Source: Desulfitibacter sp. BRH_c19
Lineage (GTDB): Bacteria; Bacillota; DSM-16504; Desulfitibacterales; Desulfitibacteraceae
DNA: 64,000 bases
Assembly: GCA_001515945.1 (NCBI GenBank)
Contig: LOER01000016.1
Span: 186,001 to 250,000, forward strand
Reading direction: 5' to 3'
The notes beneath the pieces are model-generated. The model had not been told where the DNA came from, made no database searches, and saw only the letters and a program-made list of their open reading frames with translations. Made by a program: the position numbers and the translations under genes. How positions within the stretch are numbered: position 1 is the stretch's first letter; every line of letters starts with the position of its first letter. Below are positions 34,700 through 42,524 of the stretch, piece after piece.

Positions 34700-37171
34700 C
34701 TAACTGATAATTCTATTTGACTGCTTTTTAAAATTACTAATTATTTCGTCCATAATTAAAAACTGTAATTCATTACAATTAATAAATGGTTCATCAGCTT
34801 TCTCTTGGCTTTCTAGGTATTGTAAAAACACTTCCATACGTTTGAGTCGTATTTTCATTACTGCTCTCTTGCCGCAACCCGAATCCTCTATAAGAAATAT
34901 TTCTTTGGTAAGTTTATCAATCTCTTCAAAATGTTTATTAGAAGATATCGTGGTATCTTCACATAAGCGTTCTAAATAGGAAAACTCCTTAAGTAAATAG
35001 TTAACATAATAATAACCCGATGAAGTTACACGAACAAATTCTGCCTCTTCGCCTCCTGCACGGTATCCGTTATCAGCTTCTATCAAATGGTTCCTTAATA
35101 AAGGGTTTAATACTATTCTGAATTTCTGCTCATTAAGGCAAATATCCTTAAAATATGGGTATATATCTGAAATGGAAGCAAATCCCTTACCTGCACTAGA
35201 TTTTATATTTCTACGTTCATACAAAAATTTAATAATACGTATCTTTGTAAAGTGAGAGAAAAAACCATCGTCTTCAATTTCAAATAAATTGATTAGTAAA
35301 CTTCTATTTGAATGATAATATTTGTAGTCCCCCAGAGAAATACTTCTTAGAAGTGCATGGTATGGAATAGTATAATCACCTTGAGCAAGATAGGTCTGTA
35401 TATATTCTCTTGTATTTGTATGCCCAGATACTAACAAGGTTATTAGCATCTCTTGCCCTAATCTAACATTATTAGCTGATAAAGCCTCTATTAATGCAAT
35501 ATTAGGATTTTGTTTGTTATTAAATAATGATTTACTAACAATTTCTAAAAACTTGCCAACATTTATTTTATACTTTATACCGTTTAGAAGAATTTCCATT
35601 TCGACATTACCACGATACTTACTTGCCACTTTAATACGTTGAGATATTATGGAAGCAACTGATGGAGCTGAAATATGATAAGCGAAATTTTGATAAGCAT
35701 CAAAAGGCTTTATATTTCTAAGTTTCCAATAAGATTCTTCCCTTAGCGATATTAGGACCAGACTCTTAAATTTTTTTGTAAACTCAAAAGCGGACATAAT
35801 ACATTTTTTTTGGAACTCATCGCTCATTTGATCAGCGTTATCAACTGTTAAACAGATTAATTTCTTCCCTTCTTGTCTTCTAGAAATATGCTTAACTACA
35901 TCCTCAGCAAACACAACTTGATCATCAATTTTTTTACATAAGAATTTGGAAATTTCCATGTCGAAATCTTTTTTGTTGTCTTCAAACAGAGGCTTTAGGG
36001 CACCCCTTTGTAATCTTATAATTTCTGGTTTGTATATCTCATGAAGAGTATCCCAATCATCAATTTTTAATCCTTGGTATTGATTACGAATTTGTTCCAA
36101 GCATTGTCTTAGAATAAAAGAACCGATATTTATGCTCTCATCTGACACCTGTGTAAAATCTATATATAGCCAAATTAGATTATTTTTTATTGGTTGAGGT
36201 ATAACCCTTTTAAAATATCTATGTAGAAAAGTAGTCTTTCCAGAACCCACACCTCCTACTATAATCATTACTTGAGACATCCCATATCTATTAAACATGT
36301 CATCTTCTTTCCTAATAAAATCTTCATCAAATGCATAATCAGCTTCTTGTACTGGAATTCCAAGACGCGGTAGATCATCAACAATAAGGGCTGTAAGCTG
36401 CTTTTCATAATTTGTTACCCTTTCGTCATTACAATAACACTCATCGGAAATTTCATTTTCAAAATTCAAGTCAGAAAAAAATTCATATAAAATGGGTCTA
36501 AGATAAGAATCTAATGGGTTTCTGTTTATCTTAGCATCAGCATTAAAAATATTTTCTGATACACGTTTAGTAAACTGCGGAAGATCACGTATGTTAGAAT
36601 TTGCTGTATTAAGTATATTTATAACGGTATTATTTGCATCGGACCGAGGACTAAAAATATTAATAAACGTTATAATATCTTTTTCTATATCTTCTAGCCC
36701 ATTAAATATATACGTATCATTATCGTTGTCATTATAATTCAGTAAAAAAACTGCTAACTGATACCCGTTACAGATACAGCCTACATTTATTCTTTTATTT
36801 TTGCAATAATCATAAGCTTGTTGTAACGCTTCTTTAGTTAATTTATCTTTAGATAATATGCCGTAGCTCTTTGCCTTTTTGTTACATTTTGGTAAATTAA
36901 AATAATTCCCATTCTTTTTAGCCTCTACAAGAAATTGATTGTTGTTTGACTTAAAAACGTAATCAATAAATCCAACTTTATCGGTTCCAGAAGTGTATTC
37001 CTCTCGTTTGATATTGACCTCTTCCCATCCTAATACGCTTTTAAATAAAACATCTATCATTTTACAACGAGTATCTGTCTCACTTAGAATTTCTTCTTCA
37101 TGCTGAGATAAAATTTTTTTATGCTCTAGAAACTTACTCAGTATATTATCAGCAGTAATGTTTCTTGACAT
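34700..37171 (-). CDS. PD-(D/E)xK nuclease / P-loop NTPase fusion, probable defence protein
   Basis: 823 residues. The N-terminal domain (1-180) contains GFIDYVFK and QFLVEAKKNG, the D-(E/Q)xK core of a type I restriction HsdR-N-like nuclease. The central NTPase has Walker A IIVGGVGSGKTTFLHRY (about 276-292) and Walker B LICLTVDNADQMS (about 430), with SLVLISLREESYWKLR as sensor region, STAND/AAA-like. The C-terminal 300 residues look like winged-helix or effector-sensing helices. Such nuclease-NTPase fusions act as single-gene antiphage proteins. It is flanked by repeat copies 4 and 5 with no partner gene. Confidence 0.65.
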   Translation of the reverse strand: MSRNITADNILSKFLEHKKILSQHEEEILSETDTRCKMIDVLFKSVLGWEEVNIKREEYTSGTDKVGFIDYVFKSNNNQFLVEAKKNGNYFNLPKCNKKAKSYGILSKDKLTKEALQQAYDYCKNKRINVGCICNGYQLAVFLLNYNDNDNDTYIFNGLEDIEKDIITFINIFSPRSDANNTVINILNTANSNIRDLPQFTKRVSENIFNADAKINRNPLDSYLRPILYEFFSDLNFENEISDECYCNDERVTNYEKQLTALIVDDLPRLGIPVQEADYAFDEDFIRKEDDMFNRYGMSQVMIIVGGVGSGKTTFLHRYFKRVIPQPIKNNLIWLYIDFTQVSDESINIGSFILRQCLEQIRNQYQGLKIDDWDTLHEIYKPEIIRLQRGALKPLFEDNKKDFDMEISKFLCKKIDDQVVFAEDVVKHISRRQEGKKLICLTVDNADQMSDEFQKKCIMSAFEFTKKFKSLVLISLREESYWKLRNIKPFDAYQNFAYHISAPSVASIISQRIKVASKYRGNVEMEILLNGIKYKINVGKFLEIVSKSLFNNKQNPNIALIEALSANNVRLGQEMLITLLVSGHTNTREYIQTYLAQGDYTIPYHALLRSISLGDYKYYHSNRSLLINLFEIEDDGFFSHFTKIRIIKFLYERRNIKSSAGKGFASISDIYPYFKDICLNEQKFRIVLNPLLRNHLIEADNGYRAGGEEAEFVRVTSSGYYYVNYLLKEFSYLERLCEDTTISSNKHFEEIDKLTKEIFLIEDSGCGKRAVMKIRLKRMEVFLQYLESQEKADEPFINCNELQFLIMDEIISNFKKQSNRIIS

Positions 37172-37605
37172 TCTTACTACCCACTTCCTGTTTTGACTAA
37201 TCTAGGCATCTATGCCTGGTTAATGGACAAATTCATTTAAATCTTAATAAAACATATGTTTTGATAATTTCACAAAATGATTATATTTAAGATTTAAAAG
37301 GTATACATTAGGACAATTTCTCCATAAAAATTACATTTCCTGCTACAATATGGAAATATCTTTTAATATATCCTAGACTTTAGGACTTTAGAAAAAAATG
37401 AATAAAAAGGTATCAATTTATTATTCTTGGATATGGCACATTTTCCATCAAATGTTCACCAAACTCTATATTATTATACTAGTCTTATAAAGAGAGTAAA
37501 GGTGCCCACGATTTTAGCTTTTCGCAAGTGAAAATTACCCTGACGGATTTTAACTAATAATGTGATGAACCCCCATCTTTTTTGATTTTACACTTCCAGA
37601 CAAAC

Positions 37606-37749
37606 AAGAAGCAGCTCCTGGGCCTGCGAAATATATTCGCTGCAATATGGACCAGGTGCTGCTCTTTTGACCTAGCGTTACTTTACCGACCGACCCCAAA
37701 TACTAACACAAGAGTTATGGGCGGTAAGGTATAAGCGGTTGAGCTAGAC
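37606..37749 (-). repeat. structured repeat element, copy 5
   Basis: Hairpin 37609-37664 with a strong GCGAA/TTCGC apex and core up to 37749. Unlike copies 1-4 the sequence after the core is CCCAGGAG rather than ATTCAAAA. On the other side about 90 bases (37518-37605; TTCGCAAG, ACCCTG-CGGATTTTA) resemble those before copy 1 (25472-25555). Bases 37172-37517 hold no gene. Confidence 0.75.
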
Positions 37750-38091
37750 CCAGGAGAGATGGACTAACAAAGAATTTCAACAAGTGGACCAATTTCTACC
37801 TGACTTAGGCTCCCTAATCCACCAAACTATTGCCATGCGATGTTAGCCGACCTTCAACCTAGACCTTTAAGTAATGGCTATCATCGCCAGATAGGACCTA
37901 GTGGAGCTTTGCTAGCAACATCAAAGCATAGCATGAACTGCTGCTAGCATAGCGGAACGGGTAAGCTAGACCCAGGAAACAGGACCCAAAAGCAATACTT
38001 ACAAAAGATCCTGCGTAGACTAGCTCATCTGCAGATGCTGCCTGGACCTAAAAGCTAAACTCGGGTAGAAAAGGCAGCTTCTGCTATAACA
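37750..38091 (-). other. structure-rich non-coding stretch between repeat copies 5 and 6
   Basis: 340 bases with no open frame of note and higher GC than the surroundings. The motif AGCTAGACCCAGGA occurs at 37743 and again at 37963. Many short inverted repeats are visible (CTATC-TGGCGAT-GATAG, GCTAGC pairs, CTGCAGATGCTGC). It looks like a larger RNA or DNA fold bounded by the two core repeats, perhaps an extended form of the same element. Not recognised as a known RNA family. Confidence 0.4.
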
Positions 38092-38171
38092 ACCTAGCGT
38101 TACTTTACCGGCCGACCACAGATATTAACACCAGATTTATGGGCGGTAAGGTAAAAGCGGTTGAGCTAGAC
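38092..38171 (-). repeat. structured repeat element, copy 6 (core only)
   Basis: Core ACCTAGCG...GCTAGAC intact, with CGGTAAGG opposite CTTTACCG. The usual AGCAGC terminator hairpin is replaced by a shorter AGCAG-AA-GCTGCC-TTTTC (38086-38070). It lies 48 bases from the end of the primase-like gene to its right. Confidence 0.7.
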
Positions 38172-38219
38172 CTAAATGTAGTTTTGCTTTATAAAATTAG
38201 GCTGCCACTACTGAAAACA

Positions 38220-38894
38220 CTATCTATCTGCTTCATGAATTCTAAAATTTATAGGTTTATTTCTTTCAACAAATATTTGTTTAGTCCAGTCCTCCCCTTT
38301 TTCTTTACACTTCTTTAATTCAAGGCTAATAATACTGAGGTTTTTATCAATATCCTTGCTATTTAGCAAATGCAATTTATCTTTATCGTTTCCAAACAAG
38401 AGAATGTCAAGATAGCCTTCAAGATGGATAGTTTTTGAAACTAATACTGGAGTAGTGTAGATCCCTTGCCTAGCTAAATCCTCAATATGTTTTTTTGTAT
38501 CTACTACCAGTTTATATTTTTCAGTACACTCCTCTTGAAACAATTTTGCCTGGTTATATTTAGCCTTTATTGAATTAATCTTGCTGATAAGATTAACATC
38601 AATACTTTTATTAACGTTAAATCTATCTGAAATAGCCTTAGCCGCCTCAAATGACGTTATATTTAAGAGCTTTTCCACAAAACTTATTGAATCTCCACCT
38701 GTACCACATCCAAAACAATAAAAGTCATTTTTATTTGGATAGACTGCCAATGATGGAGACTTGTCTTCATGGAAAGGGCATGTTCCAAACAGCTTGGTCC
38801 CCTTTTTATTTAGCTCAACACCTGAAAAAGCTTGAATAGTATCCTCAATTCTAACGAGATACTTGACCTCCTCATAGATACTAACCGTACTCAT
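38220..38894 (-). CDS. CHC2 zinc-finger protein, primase N-terminal domain only
   Basis: 224 residues. CPFHEDKSPSLAVYPNKNDF-YCFGCGTGGD (about 38-68) is the zinc finger of DnaG-type primases, followed by a short helical part. The catalytic TOPRIM core is missing, since the frame ends at 224. DNA-binding half-primases of this kind are common on plasmids and conjugative elements, where they work with another replication protein. Good ribosome site (AAAGGGGGTTTG). Located at the far end of the leading region, before the rep-like genes. Confidence 0.75.
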   Translation of the reverse strand: MSTVSIYEEVKYLVRIEDTIQAFSGVELNKKGTKLFGTCPFHEDKSPSLAVYPNKNDFYCFGCGTGGDSISFVEKLLNITSFEAAKAISDRFNVNKSIDVNLISKINSIKAKYNQAKLFQEECTEKYKLVVDTKKHIEDLARQGIYTTPVLVSKTIHLEGYLDILLFGNDKDKLHLLNSKDIDKNLSIISLELKKCKEKGEDWTKQIFVERNKPINFRIHEADR

Positions 38895-39048
38895 CTAGCA
38901 AACCCCCTTTTATACAAAATAAAAAACTATACACATAGGTTTTGAACCACTTCCAATTTTTCAAATGTAACCAACTATAAGCAAAAATAGTGAAAAATAA
39001 TTAAATTCTAAACAAGCCTCAAAAATAATATTAATCAAACAGGTCCAA

Positions 39049-39846
39049 TTAAGTAATATAAATAGCTTTAAATTTATCATCTTTAGCTTGTATCTCCGAT
39101 GTTTCCTCCCTTATATTTTTACTTGAACTTTGTTGTATCCAATCTTCTTCTACAGCTTTCCTTATCCATCCATTAATATTTTTAGATATACTTGTTTGTT
39201 TCGCTAATTCTAATTTTTCTTTCACAAAGGAGAAAGAGAATTCTTTTGTTAAACTTAAAATTAGTTTAATATCGCAATTAAGTTCCTGTGATACTTTTTC
39301 CAAATAATCTTCCTGGCTTTTATCAACAACAACATTTTTTATCTTCACTTTTTGTTCCGCTTCTAATTCTTCATTTGCGTTGTTGTTTATTGTATTACTG
39401 TTATTATTAAAAGAACTACTGTTGTTATTATGTATAGGGGTTTTAACCGTATCCGGTTTTTTTCGGGATACGGTCTTTTTCCGGATACGGTTTTTTTCGG
39501 GATGTGGTTTTTCTTCTTTATTTTCTACTGGATCAGGGACAGTAATTATTTTATAAAGGTTGCCTATAAAATGGCCTTTATTATTTCTTCTCGGCTCTAC
39601 TCTTATCAAATCTCTTTTAATTAACTCAGAGAGATAACTGTTATAAGTTTCGGGATGAATACCCAACTCTTTACAGATAGTAGATTTCTTAGGAAAGGCT
39701 TCTACTCCAGCACCAGCAAAAGTAATTAGATAAGAATATAGAGCTTTAGGGCCTACTCTCAAAGTACTATCTCGCATTATTTTTTTGGCCAACACCCCAA
39801 AACCATGGCTGTAAATCCCTTCCATGACGATTTTGTTTTCAGACAT
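39049..39846 (-). CDS. winged-helix replication initiator-like protein with iterons in its linker
   Basis: 265 residues. N-terminal winged helix (IMRDSTLRVGPKALYSYLIT, CKELGIHPETYNSYLSELIK) as in RepA_N/DnaD-related initiators, a low-complexity linker (112-160, Lys/Pro then Asn/Ser-rich) and a C-terminal DnaD-like helical part ending in GWIRKAVEEDW. The linker DNA carries three 17-bp direct repeats (39455-39505). In RepA_N plasmids the origin lies inside the rep gene in just this way. Initiator function is thus likely but not proven; a DnaD-like helicase-loader role is the alternative. Confidence 0.6.
   Translation of the reverse strand: MSENKIVMEGIYSHGFGVLAKKIMRDSTLRVGPKALYSYLITFAGAGVEAFPKKSTICKELGIHPETYNSYLSELIKRDLIRVEPRRNNKGHFIGNLYKIITVPDPVENKEEKPHPEKNRIRKKTVSRKKPDTVKTPIHNNNSSSFNNNSNTINNNANEELEAEQKVKIKNVVVDKSQEDYLEKVSQELNCDIKLILSLTKEFSFSFVKEKLELAKQTSISKNINGWIRKAVEEDWIQQSSSKNIREETSEIQAKDDKFKAIYIT
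39455..39505. repeat. three tandem 17-bp iterons inside the rep-like gene
   Basis: Units: GGTTTTTTTCGGGATAC (39455-39471), GGTCTTTTTCCGGATAC (39472-39488), GGTTTTTTTCGGGATGT (39489-39505), then GGTTTTTC. The unit length is not a multiple of three, so conservation acts on DNA rather than protein. CCGTATCC before unit 1 is the complement of GGATACGG. Candidate replication origin. Confidence 0.6.
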
Positions 39847-39875
39847 AATAGAAACCCCCTAATTACTTGTTATAT

Positions 39876-39913
39876 AAAAAGACCGCAGAAGGTATATTTC
39901 CCCTCTACGGCCT
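39876..39913 (-). terminator. terminator after the 252-aa winged-helix gene
   Basis: Minus strand GGCCGTAGAGG pairs with CCTTCTGCGGTC around a 9-base loop, followed by TTTTTATAT. It begins in the stop codon of the gene at 39912. Confidence 0.65.
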
Positions 39914-40670
39914 AAGCAGGTACCCCGGTACAGCTCTCTATCTTGGTTAACATTAGTTTTCTAACTAACCCAACATCCACATCATTAAAATGATAAAAAA
40001 GACTAATAAAACTATTTACATTCCATAATCCTCTCTTACTTCCACTATTTAATATGCTCATACAATTCTTTTCAAATTTTTTCTGTGATTGTAATTTTAT
40101 ATATGCAGGGGTTCCTGTGTCTAGATTGCCCAACTCGGTTTGTCCATCTATGCATTTTGAACAAAGTGTAAATCCATTTTGGTTAAGCACTACTGTTGAT
40201 GGCTTTTTATCATCTGACTTTAATTCAGGAAGTCTTGGTTTTTCAGTCTGTTCAATCTTATTAGGTGCCATTTTCATACACTTATTCAGGCCAGAAACAT
40301 CTTGATCTTGTGCTCTAAATCCATTTTCTATATTCTTGTCTTTAAAGATGCCGTCTAAAGTTTCATAGTCAATGGTATACCATTTTGTGTTATCACTATC
40401 CATCTTGTTAAATCTATTTGTAGAAATAATTATTTCTAGTTTTTCTAAACGCTTAATAATTCTCCTAATCGTGCTTTCTGAGAAAAATGGTAAATACTTA
40501 TGCCAATCTGCGTATGTGATATACAACCAAGTCTTTCCCTCATAAGAATTATTACTGTTTTCAAGTAAACAGTATAATTGCTGAATAATTATAGCCTCAT
40601 TTAAACCTACTGCCCTTGCTAATGATGGATTTATTACTAAGGACTGTTCATTTAATAATATTTTAGACAT
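39912..40670 (-). CDS. DnaD/replication-initiator-like winged-helix protein
   Basis: 252 residues. The start LVINPSLARAVGLNEAIIIQ and TWLYITYADWHKYLPFFSES-TIRRIIKRLEKLEII resemble the N-terminal winged helix of phage and plasmid replication proteins (DnaD/RepA-like), where Leu-Asn-Glu-Ala-Ile starts helix one. A Pro/Gln-rich linker and a CSKC pair (about 170) follow. It may cooperate with the neighbouring initiator-like gene, from which the terminator at 39876 separates it. EAL gene is 13 bases upstream. Confidence 0.6.
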   Translation of the reverse strand: MSKILLNEQSLVINPSLARAVGLNEAIIIQQLYCLLENSNNSYEGKTWLYITYADWHKYLPFFSESTIRRIIKRLEKLEIIISTNRFNKMDSDNTKWYTIDYETLDGIFKDKNIENGFRAQDQDVSGLNKCMKMAPNKIEQTEKPRLPELKSDDKKPSTVVLNQNGFTLCSKCIDGQTELGNLDTGTPAYIKLQSQKKFEKNCMSILNSGSKRGLWNVNSFISLFYHFNDVDVGLVRKLMLTKIESCTGVPA

Positions 40671-40683
40671 ATATCTTTCCCCC

Positions 40684-41427
40684 TCAAATTATATTTGCTG
40701 TCGTGATATCTTTAAGAGTGACAGCTGGAAATGGTTTCGAGAAATAGTAACCCTGACATAGCTTTACACCAAGAGAACGAAGAATATTAACTTCATACTT
40801 AGTTTCAACTCCTTCAGCTATTACCCTTGAACCTAACTTGTTACCCATTAACAACAATGATTTTATCATGATCCTTTTATCAATATTTTTATGGCAATCC
40901 ATAATTAAATCTCTTTCCAATTTAAAATACTCAGGTTTTACATATAAGATATTTTTTAATCTATCGTATCCACTACTAACATCATCTACCGCAATAGATA
41001 TTCCTTTAGATTTATACCAGTTTGCAGCATCTATTACTCTGCTTATATTTGACTTGTGGCTTTCAGTTATTTCTAAAACTATGCTGCAGTTGTTTAGATC
41101 TGCGGCATAGTTTGTTATCATATCGAGTTTTTCACAAAATATTAAAGAAGAAATATTAATAAAAACTTTACTTTTTGAATTTAACATCTGTGTAGCCATT
41201 AAGCTGTTATTTAAACATTGGTATTCTAACTGACGCATCTTTTTCTTTCTCCTGGCATATGAAAAGAGCCTGCTAGGCATTTCTAATGTAGTTCCTAACG
41301 GCCCCCTGGTTAGCATTTCCCAACCTTCAATACTATTTGCTTGTAGGTTTATAATAGGCTGTATATATGTGCTTATTTCACCGCCTAAGGCCTTATTAAA
41401 AACCTCATCTTTATTCTTTGGTCCCAT
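40684..41427 (-). CDS. EAL-domain c-di-GMP phosphodiesterase on the element
   Basis: 247 residues, a single EAL domain in which the name motif is EML (GWEMLTRGP). The other active-site positions are kept: FINIS Asn, LEITES Glu, VDDVSSGY Asp pair, FKLERD Lys, IAEGVET Glu, and CQGYYFSKP. Enzymatic activity is probable. It stands 13 bases before a replication-type gene and two bases after a 90-aa unknown, so the three are one transcript. About 30-35% like the EAL protein at 7206 by eye, so not a recent duplicate. Confidence 0.82.
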   Translation of the reverse strand: MGPKNKDEVFNKALGGEISTYIQPIINLQANSIEGWEMLTRGPLGTTLEMPSRLFSYARRKKKMRQLEYQCLNNSLMATQMLNSKSKVFINISSLIFCEKLDMITNYAADLNNCSIVLEITESHKSNISRVIDAANWYKSKGISIAVDDVSSGYDRLKNILYVKPEYFKLERDLIMDCHKNIDKRIMIKSLLLMGNKLGSRVIAEGVETKYEVNILRSLGVKLCQGYYFSKPFPAVTLKDITTANII

Positions 41428-41429
41428 TG

Positions 41430-41702
41430 TTATATTGCCACCTTTCCAGCATATCTCTGTTTTTTTGGATTACTACTACTCACAGAATCAATCCTCACTA
41501 ATTTGTAATACTCTATCTTAAGATCTATATATAAAAAACACTCATGCCACCCTCTATGAGGATCCGAGTTAGCAAAAATGTACACACGTACGAAGTTTTC
41601 ATATATACCAACTATTTTACCTTTTCTTTTACTACCTGCACTATTGCCTTTGTCGCGCTTTTGGTAATATACCCAAACTATCTCACCTAATTTAAAATCC
41701 AA
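41430..41702 (-). CDS. unknown 90-aa protein before EAL gene
   Basis: TTG start at 41702 behind GGGGTGAAGGA. Basic beta-rich sequence (LGEIVWVYYQKRDKGNSAGS, GKIVGIYENFVRVYI) resembling small SH3-like barrels. Stop lies two bases from the EAL start. No family recognised. Confidence 0.5.
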   Translation of the reverse strand: MDFKLGEIVWVYYQKRDKGNSAGSKRKGKIVGIYENFVRVYIFANSDPHRGWHECFLYIDLKIEYYKLVRIDSVSSSNPKKQRYAGKVAI

Positions 41703-41730
41703 TCCTTCACCCCCTAAACTTACCTAAACT

Positions 41731-41753
41731 AAAAAAGCTGCTGGTTACCAGCA
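41731..41753 (-). terminator. terminator between 100-aa gene and 90-aa gene
   Basis: TGCTGG-TAA-CCAGCA perfect stem followed on the minus strand by GCTTTTTT. Ends transcription from the gene at 41936-42238. The rest of 41754-41935 is AT-rich with nothing recognised. Confidence 0.7.
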
Positions 41754-41935
41754 ACTTTAAATAATTTATTCCATATCTTCGTATTCTATTTTACTTATGC
41801 TTTTATACCTTGATATTATATATAATTATCCTTGGTTTGAATTCATCTTTCTAATAGCTTTATAATCCTTATAATAAGCACACTCATAAATATCTCAGCC
41901 CAGTTTCCTACAAGAATAAGATCTGGAGCAACCCA

Positions 41936-42238
41936 TTAAATTTTTATCTTTAATGCTTTTTCAATAAATTTAATTTCCTTTTTTATATCACTAACTATTT
42001 TATCTATTTTTTTTCTTTCCTCAATTTTAGAGTTAATTACGGGAAACTCGTTATTTGGTATATATTTACTAACTACCTTTTCCCCATCCCTATACTGCAA
42101 ATAAAAATATTCTTTTCCTCTTATATTTTTGTTTACCACACTACCTTTAGGCAATAAGACAGCTTTTTTCTGATAAGCACGTAGCATTCTATTTTGCCTT
42201 TCAAGCTCATCTTGCAAAACTCCTTTGATAACTACCAT
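41936..42238 (-). CDS. unknown 100-aa coiled protein
   Basis: Helix-LPKGS-beta-helix layout: VLQDELERQNRMLRAYQKKA, VLLPKGSVVNKNIRGKEYFY, then YLQYRDGEKVVSKYI and a long charged helix. This is the pattern of a small family in Firmicutes mobile elements (DUF6788-like) of unknown role. Start ATG with AGAGGTGGGTT upstream. It is divergent from the SOS-type zinc-ribbon gene. Confidence 0.55.
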   Translation of the reverse strand: MVVIKGVLQDELERQNRMLRAYQKKAVLLPKGSVVNKNIRGKEYFYLQYRDGEKVVSKYIPNNEFPVINSKIEERKKIDKIVSDIKKEIKFIEKALKIKI

Positions 42239-42368
42239 AACCCACCTCTATTAACCATTTATCAGTTACTATTATATCACCTGAAAAAACAGGTTTGCAA
42301 CATACATACATTCATAAAAAGGCTAATTGTAGTTAACTTTGTCAATCAAAAAAACCAACATTTATCTC

Positions 42369-42398
42369 TTGCATAGCGAACTAGTGTTCTGCTATAAT
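42369..42398 (+). promoter_or_regulatory. sigma-A promoter containing a LexA-like box
   Basis: TTGCAT (42369-42374) and TATAAT (42393-42398) with an 18-base spacer. The spacer contains CGAAC-TAGT-GTTCT (42377-42390), close to the Firmicutes LexA/DinR box CGAAC-N4-GTTCG. Binding there would block RNA polymerase, so SOS control of the following small gene is likely. Confidence 0.6.
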
Positions 42399-42428
42399 TA
42401 TCCCATCAAAGTCCCAGGAGATGATATT

Positions 42429-42524
42429 ATGAATGAACATAAATGCCCCGAATGTGAACAAGAGATGGTGCCAGAATCGGGATGCTCATACTGCCCATAC
42501 TGCGGATGGTCAAAGTGCAGTTAG
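42429..42524 (+). CDS. 31-aa zinc-ribbon protein, probably SOS-regulated
   Basis: ATG at 42429 behind AGGAG. MNEHKCPECEQEMVPESGCS then YCPYCGWSKCS. Two CxxC pairs plus a last Cys as in the C-terminal tail of class II (B12-dependent) ribonucleotide reductases, where the ribbon and end cysteines reduce the active site. Here it is free-standing. Strong promoter with LexA-like box. It could be an RNR-like redox peptide or a small regulator. The stop touches the end of the Tad operon on the other strand. Confidence 0.7.
   Translation: MNEHKCPECEQEMVPESGCSYCPYCGWSKCS

Noticed and set aside
25556-38171. Repeats read as integron attC sites
   Set aside because: GTTGAGC fits GTTRRRY at one end, but the partner RYYYAAC is not complementary at the other, cargo blocks hold several genes, and no tyrosine integrase is present.
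25556-38171. Repeats read as group II intron or retron RNA
   Set aside because: No domain V-like hairpin and no reverse transcriptase gene in the window.
42339-42428. N-terminal extension of the zinc-ribbon gene
   Set aside because: The extension covers the -35, LexA-like box and -10; the ATG at 42429 has the ribosome site.
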